From the NCBI RefSeq assembly GCF_016028255.1, contig NZ_CP065707.1, positions 310,001-374,000 of the forward strand: a stretch of DNA of 64,000 nucleotides, written 5' to 3'. Shown here in pieces: positions 40,107 to 49,064 of this stretch. Position numbers and translations under genes: made by a program. Each line of letters begins with the position of its first letter. Within the stretch, counting starts at the first letter, position 1. This DNA is from Streptococcus oralis (lineage in GTDB: Bacteria; Bacillota; Bacilli; Lactobacillales; Streptococcaceae). The notes beneath the pieces are model-generated. The model was not told where the DNA came from. It made no database searches and saw only the letters and a list, made by a program, of their open reading frames with translations.

Positions 40107-41073
40107 TACACCTTTTATGATTGGCAATGTTGAGATTCCCAATCGTACCGTTTTAGCACCCATGGCTGGTGTCACCAACTCAGCCTTTCGTACCATCGCA
40201 AAAGAGCTCGGAGCAGGACTCGTTGTCATGGAAATGGTCTCTGACAAGGGAATCCAATACAATAACGAAAAAACCCTGCACATGCTTCATATCGATGAAG
40301 GCGAAAACCCAGTTTCTATCCAACTTTTTGGTAGCGACGAAGATAGCCTAGCACGCGCAGCAGAATTCATCCAAGAAAATACCAAGACCGATATCGTCGA
40401 TATCAACATGGGCTGCCCAGTTAACAAAATCGTGAAGAACGAAGCTGGTGCTATGTGGCTCAAGGACCCAGATAAGATCTACTCTATTATCAACAAGGTC
40501 CAATCTGTCCTCGATATCCCCCTCACTGTCAAAATGCGCACCGGCTGGTCTGATTCATCCTTAGCCGTTGAGAATGCTCTCGCTGCTGAGGCTGCTGGTG
40601 TCTCTGCCCTTGCAATGCACGGTCGTACACGCGAACAAATGTACACTGGCCACGCTGATCTTGAGACCTTGCACGACGTAGCCCAAGCCCTAACCAAGAT
40701 TCCATTTATCGCCAACGGTGACATCCGTACGGTTCAAGACGCTAAACAACGTATCGAAGAAGTCGGGGCTGATGCTGTTATGATTGGTCGCGCAGCCATG
40801 GGAAATCCCTACCTCTTCAACCAGATCAATCACTATTTTGAAACGGGAGAAATCCTTCCTGATTTGACCTTTGAGGATAAGATGAAAATCGCCTACGAAC
40901 ACTTAAAACGCTTGATTAGCCTCAAAGGAGAAAAAATTGCAGTCCGTGAATTCCGTGGCCTCGCTCCTCACTATCTTCGTGGTACATCTGGCGCAGCCAA
41001 GCTTCGTGGAGCCATTTCACAAGCTAGCACCCTAGCAGAGATTGAAGCCCTCTTGCAATTAGATAAAGCATAG
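40093..41073 (+). CDS. dusB: tRNA-dihydrouridine synthase
   Basis: A 326-residue FMN enzyme that reduces uridines in tRNA. The start is GTG 40093 (next residues [10 protein letters not shown]), 9 bases after GGAGG inside hslO; this fits the family start better than the ATG at 40063. The barrel shows [12 protein letters not shown], the catalytic-cysteine motif NMGCPVNKI (Cys near 103), [12 protein letters not shown] and ANGDI. It is translationally coupled to hslO. Confidence 0.96.
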   Translation: MTNLNTPFMIGNVEIPNRTVLAPMAGVTNSAFRTIAKELGAGLVVMEMVSDKGIQYNNEKTLHMLHIDEGENPVSIQLFGSDEDSLARAAEFIQENTKTDIVDINMGCPVNKIVKNEAGAMWLKDPDKIYSIINKVQSVLDIPLTVKMRTGWSDSSLAVENALAAEAAGVSALAMHGRTREQMYTGHADLETLHDVAQALTKIPFIANGDIRTVQDAKQRIEEVGADAVMIGRAAMGNPYLFNQINHYFETGEILPDLTFEDKMKIAYEHLKRLISLKGEKIAVREFRGLAPHYLRGTSGAAKLRGAISQASTLAEIEALLQLDKA

Positions 41074-41093
41074 TCTCACATCTACAACTCACA

Positions 41094-41133
41094 AAAACGG
41101 CAAAGCTCAAAATGAGTCTTGCCGTTTTTTATA
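41094..41133. terminator. Bidirectional terminator after dusB
   Basis: AAAACGGCAA and TTGCCGTTTT form a 10-bp stem, with GCTC/GAGT partly extending it, and a T6 run on the plus strand. It also ends the convergent DUF1275 gene. Confidence 0.88.
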
Positions 41134-41815
41134 TGTTTTCATCTTGTAAATCTAATTGCTTCACTCTAGCTATATAGTAGGACATGATCAAAAACAAATT
41201 CAGACTGATAATCCAAACAGACCATTCATGAAGAAAATGCATCAATACAGCCAAGCTGATTGCCCCCACTATGAAACTTCCCACAACAATCCCATAATTT
41301 AAGGCTTGACGACGGTATTCTTGGATATTTCCTTCTCTTCTAGCAATGCGATACAAAGCGGTCAACATCTTTCGGTAATTTCCAGACGTCATAAAAATGA
41401 CATAGGGATGATCTTCAATCAAACTACCCGTAAATGTTAGCATCATCATTCCTGTTCCAAAAGCAATGAAAGGAACTTCTAATAGAGGAAATCGTGAAAA
41501 GAAAGGCAAAATAAGGGTCCCGATAAATAAGGGGAGCAACATCTTAACCCGCCAGTAGGCCGTTTTGCGGTATTCTTTCATGTGCAATGCAAACAGAAAT
41601 CCTAGAGAAAAGAAAAGAATTGAGCAGAATCGTAGCATCGTATTGATGACATTTGAGTCGTGCCAATCAGATATAAGTAGGAGAATATTCCCTGTCTGTG
41701 TCGCTACCAAACTATGGTATTGAATATGGCAAAACACATCCAAAGAACCACCTACAAACCCAAGAAATACTCCCATCAATCGTGTGTTTTGAGGTAAGAT
41801 TAATTTATCCGCCAT
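41129..41815 (-). CDS. DUF1275 (YoaK-type) membrane protein
   Basis: A 228-residue protein with about six hydrophobic helices. The N-terminal GFVGGSLDVFCHI and TQTGNILLL segments are the DUF1275 family marks; the family's function is unknown. A TGG-extended TATAAT lies about 50 bp upstream. It is a single-gene unit between dusB and a lipoprotein gene, in the stretch where pneumococcus, from memory, has cbpA. Confidence 0.85.
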   Translation of the reverse strand: MADKLILPQNTRLMGVFLGFVGGSLDVFCHIQYHSLVATQTGNILLLISDWHDSNVINTMLRFCSILFFSLGFLFALHMKEYRKTAYWRVKMLLPLFIGTLILPFFSRFPLLEVPFIAFGTGMMMLTFTGSLIEDHPYVIFMTSGNYRKMLTALYRIARREGNIQEYRRQALNYGIVVGSFIVGAISLAVLMHFLHEWSVWIISLNLFLIMSYYIARVKQLDLQDENI

Positions 41816-41941
41816 GTACTATCACTCGTTTTCCTTTGGTTTTTTTATTATACCACTTTCTCTTGGAGAAACTAAGTGAAAAACAGTTGGCTCACTCTTT
41901 TACAGCACGATTTCTAGTAAAAGTTAAAGCACCAAATTTTA

Positions 41942-42624
41942 TTATTGAATCAAGGCAACGCTTGAAACTTTACCATCCGCACCTGTTGTAATTTGGATGA
42001 TTTTTCCCCCACCGATTTTGGCATTATACTTACCATCATCAAGAGTGTAAGAGTAACCTCTGATAGAATAGTTTTCTTTCTTTCCATCTGCAGTTTCTAC
42101 TGTGAATTGCCCCCCTGATGAAACCGTAATGGCTTCGCCATTCGCTCCCTTCCAGTTGCCCGCTGCAGCTGAGAAGTCACCATCCACCATGGTTAAAACT
42201 CCCTTGTAGCGTTTGTTGTGTTCTGCTTGCTTGTCTTGAAGTTTGCGGTCAGTTGTCGGATCATAGCTTGACTGGTTAGACTGGGCTTGAGAACCTTGTT
42301 GAGTTGACGGAGCCTGAGAAGGGGCTGGTTGACTAGGAGTTGCTTGTTCTTGTCTTGATTCAGGGGCTGGTTTCGCTTGTGATTGATCTGCTGTTGTAGA
42401 AGATTGGTCAGAAGATGCTTGAGCTTTTTCAGATGAAGCTGAATTTGAAGATTTTTGAGTCTTACTTTCTTTGCTAGAAGAAGCTGCTTTAGAACTTGAT
42501 GATTGGCTTGTCTTGGCAGAGCCACTTGTTTGAGTGGTTTCGTTTTTATTTCCACAAGCTCCCAGTAGCAAGGTAGAAGTCAATACAGTCGCTGCCATTA
42601 ATTTGATATAGGTTTTCTTTTTCA
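41942..42624 (-). CDS. Lipoprotein with Ser/Gln-rich stalk and DUF6287-like C-terminal domain
   Basis: The start at ATG 42624 is set by AAAGGAG; an upstream in-frame ATG at 42646 has none. The 227-residue product has a lipobox (LLLGACGN), then about 100 residues of Ser, Gln, Ala, Thr and Lys forming an extended stalk, then a small globular domain of about 80 residues (MVDGDFSAAAGNWKGANGE onward, ending VALIQ) that resembles DUF6287. The stalk suggests it reaches through the cell wall. A WalR/VicR-type box overlaps its promoter, which suggests a link to wall homeostasis. The function is unknown. Confidence 0.85.
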
Positions 42625-42640
42625 TATTTCTACTCCTTTG

Positions 42641-42657
42641 TAACATTTTTGAAATGT
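42641..42657 (-). other. Small hairpin before lipoprotein ribosome site
   Basis: AACATTT and AAATGTT flank a 3-base loop, just upstream of AAAGGAG. It may limit ribosome access. Confidence 0.4.
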
Positions 42658-42669
42658 TAAGAAATCTTT

Positions 42670-42686
42670 TTGTAACACAATTGTAA
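42670..42686. promoter_or_regulatory. WalR/VicR box
   Basis: TGTAAC-ACAAT-TGTAAC matches the WalR/VicR consensus TGTWAH-N5-TGTWAH exactly. The direct repeat reads on the plus strand and lies over the -10 of the leftward lipoprotein promoter, suggesting repression of that gene when WalR is bound. Confidence 0.65.
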
Positions 42687-42707
42687 CATTGAGCTTTGAA
42701 TCTGTCA
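42679..42707 (-). promoter_or_regulatory. Promoter of DUF6287-like lipoprotein gene
   Basis: Perfect TTGACA (42707-42702), 17-bp spacer, TACAAT (42684-42679) with a TGT extension on the minus strand. Confidence 0.85.
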
Positions 42708-42829
42708 ACTATTTAGAGAAACTATTTTAAAAATTGTTTTCTCTACTATTTCTATTCGTAATCGAAACGAAAAAATAGAAAAATTTTCTAGATTAGAGTC
42801 ATATTTTCACATCACTCTTGTGTATTCGA

Positions 42830-42858
42830 TTGCATTGTTTTAGACAAAGATCTACAAT
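42830..42858 (+). promoter_or_regulatory. Promoter of small membrane protein gene
   Basis: TTGCAT (42830-42835), 17-bp spacer, TACAAT (42853-42858), 26 bp before the ATG at 42885. Confidence 0.75.
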
Positions 42859-42884
42859 ACTATTGAAATAGGAGGTAGATTCTT

Positions 42885-43115
42885 ATGGCAAACAAGTATT
42901 TCAAGTATCTTCCTTGGTTGATTTTGGGAGCTATTAGCTCTTATCAAACAGCCACTTACTATTCGCGAACTGCATTTGATGTATTCTATCTGACAATGAT
43001 CTTTATGATAGTCTATATCGCTTTGTTATTCCTACACGAAAAATATCTCAAGTATCGATACAAAGACTTCTTTACTCACATATTGAGTAATCCTAAGAAA
43101 GATAGCCACCACTAA
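42885..43115 (+). CDS. Small two-helix membrane protein
   Basis: A 76-residue protein with two hydrophobic segments (about 8-20 and 34-50) and a basic, His-ending tail (KYRYKDFFTHI, then DSHH). AGGAGG and a good promoter precede it, and a strong terminator follows, so it is a genuine single-gene unit. I do not recognise the family and assign no function. It diverges from the WalR-box lipoprotein gene. Confidence 0.78.
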   Translation: MANKYFKYLPWLILGAISSYQTATYYSRTAFDVFYLTMIFMIVYIALLFLHEKYLKYRYKDFFTHILSNPKKDSHH

Positions 43116-43156
43116 AACTAGTCGCAACAGAAAGCCATCTCAAGATGATAAATAAA

Positions 43157-43187
43157 GAGGTCGGGAACTTTTCCTGACCTCACTTTT
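43157..43187. terminator. Terminator between small membrane protein and Nudix gene
   Basis: GAGGTCGGGAA and TTCCTGACCTC form an 11-bp stem (one G-T pair) with a 3-base loop, followed by a T run. It ends both convergent units. Confidence 0.87.
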
Positions 43188-43960
43188 TATTTCAATCGAT
43201 AGGTTTTTCTTGGTTTCTTTTTAGGCACTCGTTTGAGTCCGACTTCTTCTACATATTCGCCGTATTTTACGAGAAAGTTATTGCTGACGATGGGACGACC
43301 TGGGTTGATGAGATTGACCAGTTCAGTTCCTTCGTAGACAGTGAACTCCTCCTCCAGCAGATAGAGAAAGGTTGGGTTCCAGTCGAGACGGCCTTGGATC
43401 CGTTTGATGGACTCTTGGATAATAGCATAATGGTCAAAGGCGAAGGCACTCTCCTCCAACTCCACTCCCTCTAGGAAGCATTTGCCCGTCTGAAAATCGA
43501 CATCTACAAAAACCACATCCTTAGCATCATCTCCTGCTTGAACAAGTTCTAACGCACGACTAGGCAGATAAACCAAGTGGGCAATGGTCACCGTCCAGCC
43601 CCTTGGATCACGACCGGGAGTCGATACAGTCATCAATTGCTCGATTTTTTCTAAAGGAAGATCGAGATTGACTTCTTCTCTCACCTCACGCTGACAGGCA
43701 TGCGCAGCATCCTCTCCCTTATCCATAAAGCCTCCAACCAGAGCCAAACAGTTTTGATAAGGGTGGGCCTTGCGACGGATCAGCAAGAGCTTGATCTTTC
43801 CTTCGACAAAGCAGTAAGCCACCATATCTACTGTCACACTTGGTTTTTCATATTGAGGGAGTTCCTGTTTGTAGTACCAGTCTAAAAACTCCTCCTGACT
43901 TGCATGAATTTCATAATATTCTTTTTCCGTCATCCCTGCTGGAATCTTCGAGTCTACCAT
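43187..43960 (-). CDS. Nudix-HTH protein, likely NrtR-type NAD metabolism regulator
   Basis: A 257-residue protein with a Nudix domain (about 40-175) and a winged-helix-like C-terminal part (about 185-257). The Nudix box GFMDKGEDAAHACQREVREE is intact through REVREE but has Asn in place of the usual last Gly (EEVNLDL). Fusions of this layout are NrtR repressors that bind ADP-ribose and control NAD salvage. It ends the nadR-pnuC operon, 1 bp after pnuC, which supports that role. A plain ADP-ribose pyrophosphatase is the alternative. Confidence 0.8.
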   Translation of the reverse strand: MVDSKIPAGMTEKEYYEIHASQEEFLDWYYKQELPQYEKPSVTVDMVAYCFVEGKIKLLLIRRKAHPYQNCLALVGGFMDKGEDAAHACQREVREEVNLDLPLEKIEQLMTVSTPGRDPRGWTVTIAHLVYLPSRALELVQAGDDAKDVVFVDVDFQTGKCFLEGVELEESAFAFDHYAIIQESIKRIQGRLDWNPTFLYLLEEEFTVYEGTELVNLINPGRPIVSNNFLVKYGEYVEEVGLKRVPKKKPRKTYRLK

Positions 43961-43961
43961 T

Positions 43962-44737
43962 TTAGGCCTCCTTTCGAACTGCCTTGGTCCATTGGTACCA
44001 TCCTACTAGACTATTAAGTGTGTATACCCAGTACATACCTTGGATGTGGATATTTTCACCCCACCAGAGGTAGATACTAAAGAGATTGGTTGCAATCCAG
44101 AAAATCCATTGCTCACGGTAGAGACGTGTCATCAAGAGCTGACCAACACCATTGGTCGCATCGGTTACACTATCACGGAAAGGTCGAGCGCTATGGATAC
44201 TTTGATAAGCCAAGCCCATACCAATCCAGATGATGGCAGTCAAGACCAAGTACTTGAGCCAGTCAAGTACAGATAATTTCTTAGCTTCAAAGTGGGATTC
44301 TTCTGGTTTTCCTTGGTCATTGATACGATTGGACAACCAAGCATAGAGACCAATCGGTTGCATGACAAAGAAGTAAACGGTCGTCAAGACTTCACCATAA
44401 AAAGTCGCATTCATAGCCAAAATCAAATAGATAGCTGAGTTAATGGTCCCAAAGAGATAATTGCTTGCACGCCCTTCTGCTACCAAGATAACACAGACAA
44501 TCCCAGTCCAAGATGCAAACAAAGCCAGTCATGGCTTTCTATATTTTGCGTGAACTCTAAGATCAAGGGAACACTTGACAAGGCGATGAGATACAACCAC
44601 TGGAAAAGACTGCGGCCGACAAAGAGATCTTTCCAGAGCAAGCGCATGGTTCCTGCAAAACCAATCTTGCGAGCTTCTGCATGGACATTTTTAAAGTTTT
44701 CGATAAATTGTGTGATTTTTTCAGTTAGCTTTTTCAT
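43962..44737 (-). pseudogene. pnuC: Frameshifted nicotinamide riboside transporter PnuC
   Basis: Two overlapping frames together encode one PnuC. The first (44737 to a stop at 44480) gives the start MKKLTEKITQF and the first membrane helix up to ESHDWLCL, then becomes nonsense. The second (open from about 44522 to 43962) gives FASWTGIVCVILVAEG and the rest, including WWGENIHIQGMYW. The switch is at 44513-44521, where the coding strand reads TTTGTTTG; one more TTTG would give DWLCLFASWTG and restore a full protein of about 259 residues. So a 4-base slippage deletion, or a sequencing error, has broken the gene. It lies between nadR and the Nudix regulator. PnuC would import nicotinamide riboside for NadR. 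Confidence 0.88.
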
Positions 44738-44746
44738 AATTTTCTC

Positions 44747-45805
44747 CTAATCTGCTTGGTAAATGGCATCAATAGCCACTTTTGCTGCTTCATAATTGCC
44801 TAGGTAATCCTCAGCTAGATAAACTAGTGGAATGGTGGTTAAATATTGCTCTCTCATCTGGTCCAAATGCTGGGAAAAACTGTGACGAATATGTTCTTCT
44901 GCCATGGTCATATCTCTAAAGCCGTCATTGACATAGGAGCCGACAGGTTGCACAAAGAGAATCAAGTCCCATTTTTCCTTAGCCAAGATCGAAACAAAGA
45001 GATTGTCAAAGGTTTCTCCTGATAAGTCCTCTTGGTCCTCAGTCTCCATGTAATAATCATAGTAGCCCTTGGTTACTAAGGAGTTGGTGTCAGCTATCAC
45101 TAGACCTCGATTGGCATTGCTATCGATTAACTTAGAGGTCTGGTCATACTGCCCTAAAAGGAGATAATAGTAATCTTTTGGAGTCAATTCATCGTCGCGG
45201 ACATTGTTTTTGATCTGGTACTCACGTGCGTATTCCAGACTGACCGGCGCATCGTAATACCTTGCCAAATCCTTGGCCAGAGTGGTCTTCCCATTGCTGG
45301 CACTTCCCATAATCAACACTTTCTTAGTAAACTGACGACGGAAAGGTTGAGCGATATATTTCCAATATTTGCTTGGATTTTCTCGAATCATAGTCGCTGA
45401 GATGCCAAACTTTCTTTCTTGCAAAACGGTCTCAAAGCCACGATTTGATAATTCTTGCTGGTAGTCACGTTCCCCCACAAAAAAGATCAGTTCTTGCTGG
45501 GTTTCATCATAGGAAATCTCCGATAACATCTGCTCCAACCACTCCTGCCACCCCATAGGGTAACGAGGAATCTTGGTCTCATCTAACTTGCAGACAGAGG
45601 TCAACTCGTCATCACGAAAAGCCTCTCTGATATAGCGAAATCTTTTTTGAAGACTTAAGCCTACCTGCTCCCCTCTGTCTCCCTCATAGCCTGAAACGAC
45701 TACCCAGACCTGGTCACACTGACGCTTCGCTCGCTGGATTAAATCGATATGCCCCTGATGGAGAGGGGCAAAGGTCCCAAACACTACTGCTGTTTTCTTT
45801 TTCAT
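44747..45805 (-). CDS. nadR: Bifunctional NMN adenylyltransferase / nicotinamide riboside kinase NadR
   Basis: A 352-residue protein with an N-terminal nucleotidyltransferase domain (FGTFAPLHQGH, about 9-19) and a C-terminal kinase domain with a P-loop (GSASNGKTT, about residue 168). It lacks the N-terminal HTH of enterobacterial NadR, so it is an enzyme only. It would convert nicotinamide riboside to NMN and NAD. It leads an operon with pnuC and the Nudix regulator; pnuC starts 9 bp downstream. Confidence 0.93.
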   Translation of the reverse strand: MKKKTAVVFGTFAPLHQGHIDLIQRAKRQCDQVWVVVSGYEGDRGEQVGLSLQKRFRYIREAFRDDELTSVCKLDETKIPRYPMGWQEWLEQMLSEISYDETQQELIFFVGERDYQQELSNRGFETVLQERKFGISATMIRENPSKYWKYIAQPFRRQFTKKVLIMGSASNGKTTLAKDLARYYDAPVSLEYAREYQIKNNVRDDELTPKDYYYLLLGQYDQTSKLIDSNANRGLVIADTNSLVTKGYYDYYMETEDQEDLSGETFDNLFVSILAKEKWDLILFVQPVGSYVNDGFRDMTMAEEHIRHSFSQHLDQMREQYLTTIPLVYLAEDYLGNYEAAKVAIDAIYQAD

Positions 45806-45855
45806 ACACGCTCACTTTTTTATAAGTTTTTATATTTTTATTTTTCTATGTTTTT
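45806..45855 (-). repeat. AT-rich direct repeats in nadR leader
   Basis: Between the promoter and nadR the minus strand carries repeated ATAAAAA-like units spaced about 8 bases. They could be part of a regulator site or simple low complexity. Confidence 0.4.
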
Positions 45856-45883
45856 ATTATATCTTATATTTTTATTTTGTCAA
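45856..45883 (-). promoter_or_regulatory. Promoter of nadR operon
   Basis: Perfect TTGACA (45883-45878), 16-bp spacer, perfect TATAAT (45861-45856). Confidence 0.85.
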
Positions 45884-45913
45884 TAGTTTTTTATTATTTT
45901 TTATAAAAAGGTG

Positions 45914-45944
45914 ATAAAAAAGAATCAGGATCACTCCTGATTCT
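45914..45944 (-). terminator. Intrinsic terminator of ctsR-clpC
   Basis: AGAATCAGGA and TCCTGATTCT form a perfect 10-bp stem with a 4-base loop, followed by TTTTTT on the minus strand. Confidence 0.92.
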
Positions 45945-45950
45945 CTATTT

Positions 45951-48383
45951 CTATGCAATATCAAATTTTAATTGACCAGCTTTGACACCAATCTTGAGGG
46001 TCTTGCCTGCTACCAGTTCTCCCTTGAGAAGGAGTTCTGCCAGCTTATCTTCCACTTCGGTTTGTAGTGTTCTGCGAAGTGGACGGGCTCCCATTTCTGG
46101 ATTGTAACCGTGACTAGCTAGTAACTTCAGTGCTGAAGCTTGTAGTTTCAAGTCGATGCCTTTCTCTGCTAGGCTAGCAATCAATGGTTTAACCATGATC
46201 TTGACAATTTCCTGCATGTGTTCACTGTCCAAACTGTGGAAGACCACCTTTTCATCAATACGGTTGATAAACTCAGGTCGATAAGCTTTTTTCAACTCTT
46301 CAAAGATTCGTTTTTCCATATTTTCCTGGTCAAAACGAATGTCCTTGGCCCCAAAACCGACAGTCTTGTCATCACGAAGGGCTGTCGCACCAAGGTTTGA
46401 CGTCATGATAATGATGGTATTTGAAAAATCAACCTTGCGACCCTTGCTATCTGTTAGAACTCCATCGTCCAAGACTTGCAAGAGGACATTAAAGATGTCT
46501 GGGTGGGCTTTTTCAACCTCATCAAAGAGAAGCACTGAGTAAGGTTTATTGCGGACCTTCTCTGTCAATTCCCCCCCTTCTTCGTAGCCCACATAGCCCG
46601 GAGGAGCTCCATTGAGACGGCTAGCTGCAAATTTCTCCATATACTCACTCATATCAAAGCGGATAAGGGCTGATTCGTCATCAAAGAGAACTTCTGCCAG
46701 AGCCTTGGCCAATTCGGTCTTCCCGACACCCGTCGGTCCTAAGAACATAAAGGAACCAATTGGACGTTTGTGACTGCGAATACCTGACTGATTGCGGCGA
46801 ATGGCTCGGCTAATACTTGAAACAGCTTGATCTTGACCGATGACACGTTTGTGTAGTTCAGCTTCCAAGTTCAGGTATTTCTTAGCATCTGTTTGCGTCA
46901 GTTTTTGGACTGGAATCCCTGACAAGCGACTCAAGGTCGTCAAAATTTCAGATTCTGTCACCAAGTCTTTATAGACAGGGACTTCTTGTTCTTTTGCGAT
47001 TAACTGGGCTGCCTGTTTCCACTTGCCATCCATCAATGCCTTGTCAGCTGGACTCAAGTCGGATTCGTCTGCTTTCACATGTTTGGATTTGTTTTGCACC
47101 GTTGCTGCCGCTTCGTCCAAAAGATCAATGGCAGAGTCTGGCAAGTGACGACTGGTCAAGTAACGATGTGCCATCTTGACAGCTGTTTCAACAGCTTCAT
47201 CTGTGATTTGCACACGGTGGTGTTTCTCATAAGTCGCCTTCAAACCTTGCAAAATAGTCATACTGTCAGCTAAACTTGGCTCTTCAATCGTCACTTTGGC
47301 AAACCGACGAGAAAGGGCAGCATCTTTTTCGATGTGTTTTTGGTATTCTTCCTGAGTGGTTGCACCAACCGTTCTCAAAGTTCCACGAGCCAAGGCTGGT
47401 TTCAAGATATTAGCCGCATCCAGAGTCGAATCAATACCGCTACCAGAACCCATGATGGTGTGAAGTTCATCAATAAAGAGGATTACTTTGCCATCTTCCT
47501 CGATATCCTTGATGATATTGTTCATGCGCTCTTCAAAATCTCCACGGAAACGTGTCCCCGCAACAACATTCATCAAATCAAGCTCTAGAACACGCATCTT
47601 GGCCATTTCCGCAGGTACATCCCCACTAGCAATACGCTGAGCAAGTCCAAGTGCTAAAGCTGTTTTCCCGACACCAGCATCTCCAACCAAGACCGGATTG
47701 TTCTTGGTCTTCCGACTCAAAATCTGAATCATACGTGAGATTTCCTTGTCACGACCGATAACTGGCTCTAACTTGCCAGAACGCGCTTGCTCCGTCAGGT
47801 CATGCGTGTAGTCCTCTAAACCACCACTTTGAGCTTGAGGCATACCCATCATATTGGCCATGGAATTTTGCTTGTCAGTTACTGTGCGATGGCGTTGACG
47901 TAAAGCCTTGAGGTCTTCTCTTGTCCATCCTGCACGTTCCTCTAAATTGCGACGAAGAGCAGCAATTCTGACCTGATCTTTCTGGTCTTCATAAGAAAAG
48001 CCTGCTCTCTCCAAGATGCGAGTCGCCAAGGCATTGCCATCATGCAAGATTGCATATAATACATGCTCTGTCCCTAGCACCTTTGCATGGACCACTGAGG
48101 CCACATACTCTGCTTCTGCAAATAGGACCTCCAAACGATGAGAAAAAGGCAATTCCGTAAAGGTTTCGTCCTGGCTATAGTCCGTTTCAGTCAGTTCTAA
48201 CGCAACCTCTTCTAAACGGTCCATCTCGTATGGATAATCGTTTAAAGTCGCACCTGCCACGCTGTAACTGTGATTGGACATGGCAATCAATAAATGCCAA
48301 GACTCTAGGTAACGAGCTCCAAAATGGCCAGCAACCATGTAGGCACTTTCGATACATTCATTCAATGCTTTTGAATAGTTCAT
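45951..48383 (-). CDS. clpC: Clp ATPase ClpC
   Basis: An 810-residue AAA+ unfoldase. Order: N-domain with two repeats (about 1-145), AAA-1 with Walker A GDAGVGKT, middle coiled segment, AAA-2 with GPTGVGKT, and a C-terminal domain. It feeds substrates to ClpP and takes part in protein quality control. It lies 1 bp after ctsR in the same operon, under the CtsR operator. Length is normal for ClpC. Confidence 0.97.
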   Translation of the reverse strand: MNYSKALNECIESAYMVAGHFGARYLESWHLLIAMSNHSYSVAGATLNDYPYEMDRLEEVALELTETDYSQDETFTELPFSHRLEVLFAEAEYVASVVHAKVLGTEHVLYAILHDGNALATRILERAGFSYEDQKDQVRIAALRRNLEERAGWTREDLKALRQRHRTVTDKQNSMANMMGMPQAQSGGLEDYTHDLTEQARSGKLEPVIGRDKEISRMIQILSRKTKNNPVLVGDAGVGKTALALGLAQRIASGDVPAEMAKMRVLELDLMNVVAGTRFRGDFEERMNNIIKDIEEDGKVILFIDELHTIMGSGSGIDSTLDAANILKPALARGTLRTVGATTQEEYQKHIEKDAALSRRFAKVTIEEPSLADSMTILQGLKATYEKHHRVQITDEAVETAVKMAHRYLTSRHLPDSAIDLLDEAAATVQNKSKHVKADESDLSPADKALMDGKWKQAAQLIAKEQEVPVYKDLVTESEILTTLSRLSGIPVQKLTQTDAKKYLNLEAELHKRVIGQDQAVSSISRAIRRNQSGIRSHKRPIGSFMFLGPTGVGKTELAKALAEVLFDDESALIRFDMSEYMEKFAASRLNGAPPGYVGYEEGGELTEKVRNKPYSVLLFDEVEKAHPDIFNVLLQVLDDGVLTDSKGRKVDFSNTIIIMTSNLGATALRDDKTVGFGAKDIRFDQENMEKRIFEELKKAYRPEFINRIDEKVVFHSLDSEHMQEIVKIMVKPLIASLAEKGIDLKLQASALKLLASHGYNPEMGARPLRRTLQTEVEDKLAELLLKGELVAGKTLKIGVKAGQLKFDIA

Positions 48384-48384
48384 C

Positions 48385-48843
48385 TTACTTCTCTTTTCTA
48401 TCTACCTCTTGTAATAGCTGTCGGAGCATATTGGCACGGACAACTGAGGATTCTTCCCCTAGGACACGATCCGTTGCTACTGAAGTCAGCAAGGTCATCT
48501 CCTGCTTGGTCATCAAGTCCTGCTCCACCAAAAGCTGGAGAATGTCCTCATAGATCTCCTGACTAACTCGCTCACCAATCGAGTAAAGCAAATCGCGGAG
48601 CATCTCATGATGACTGGAAAACTCAATCCGGCCTATTCGAATGTAGCCTCCGCCACCACGCTTGCTCTCAACCAAGTAACCTCTACTTTCCGTAAAGCGT
48701 GTCTTGATTACATAGTTGATCTGACTTGGCACAACCTGAAAGGTATCTGCCAACTGGCTCCGCTGCAATTCCACGATACCAGACTGGTCTAATATCGCCT
48801 TGATATAGGCCTCGATATGATCTGATGTATTTTTAAATCTCAT
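48385..48843 (-). CDS. ctsR: Transcriptional repressor of class III heat-shock genes CtsR
   Basis: A 152-residue CtsR protein with the N-terminal DNA-binding part, the glycine-rich wing RGGGGYIRIGRI (about 61-72) that senses heat, and a C-terminal regulatory part. AAGGAGT precedes the ATG. It represses its own operon through the box at 48869-48885. Confidence 0.97.
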   Translation of the reverse strand: MRFKNTSDHIEAYIKAILDQSGIVELQRSQLADTFQVVPSQINYVIKTRFTESRGYLVESKRGGGGYIRIGRIEFSSHHEMLRDLLYSIGERVSQEIYEDILQLLVEQDLMTKQEMTLLTSVATDRVLGEESSVVRANMLRQLLQEVDRKEK

Positions 48844-48868
48844 AGTAAATCAAACTCCTTCTTTGAAC

Positions 48869-48885
48869 CTTGACTATCTTTGACT
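48869..48885 (-). promoter_or_regulatory. CtsR operator
   Basis: On the minus strand AGTCAAA-GAT-AGTCAAG matches the CtsR direct-repeat box RGTCAAANANRGTCAAA with one difference at the last base. It begins directly after the -10. Confidence 0.88.
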
Positions 48886-48914
48886 ATACTATCATTTAAC
48901 ACTCTATAAGTCAA
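48886..48914 (-). promoter_or_regulatory. Promoter of ctsR-clpC
   Basis: TTGACT (48914-48909), 17-bp spacer, TAGTAT (48891-48886) with a TGa extension. Confidence 0.75.
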
Positions 48915-49064
48915 ATTTTTAAGGCTCAACCATTGGAAATACTGACTTTTTTAAAAAACACTTTGGCATTAATTCGCCTTAGTTTTTCTTGAAAGTTCCT
49001 AAAAAAGTCCACAAAAAAGAGTCCTAAAAAGGGCGTAATATTGACGAGTTCAGCAGGCAAGGAA

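Noticed and set aside
42193..42555. 120-codon frame overlapping the lipoprotein stalk
   Set aside because: It is a frame-shifted reading of the Ser/Gln-rich repeats and yields only Lys/Leu/Gln low complexity.
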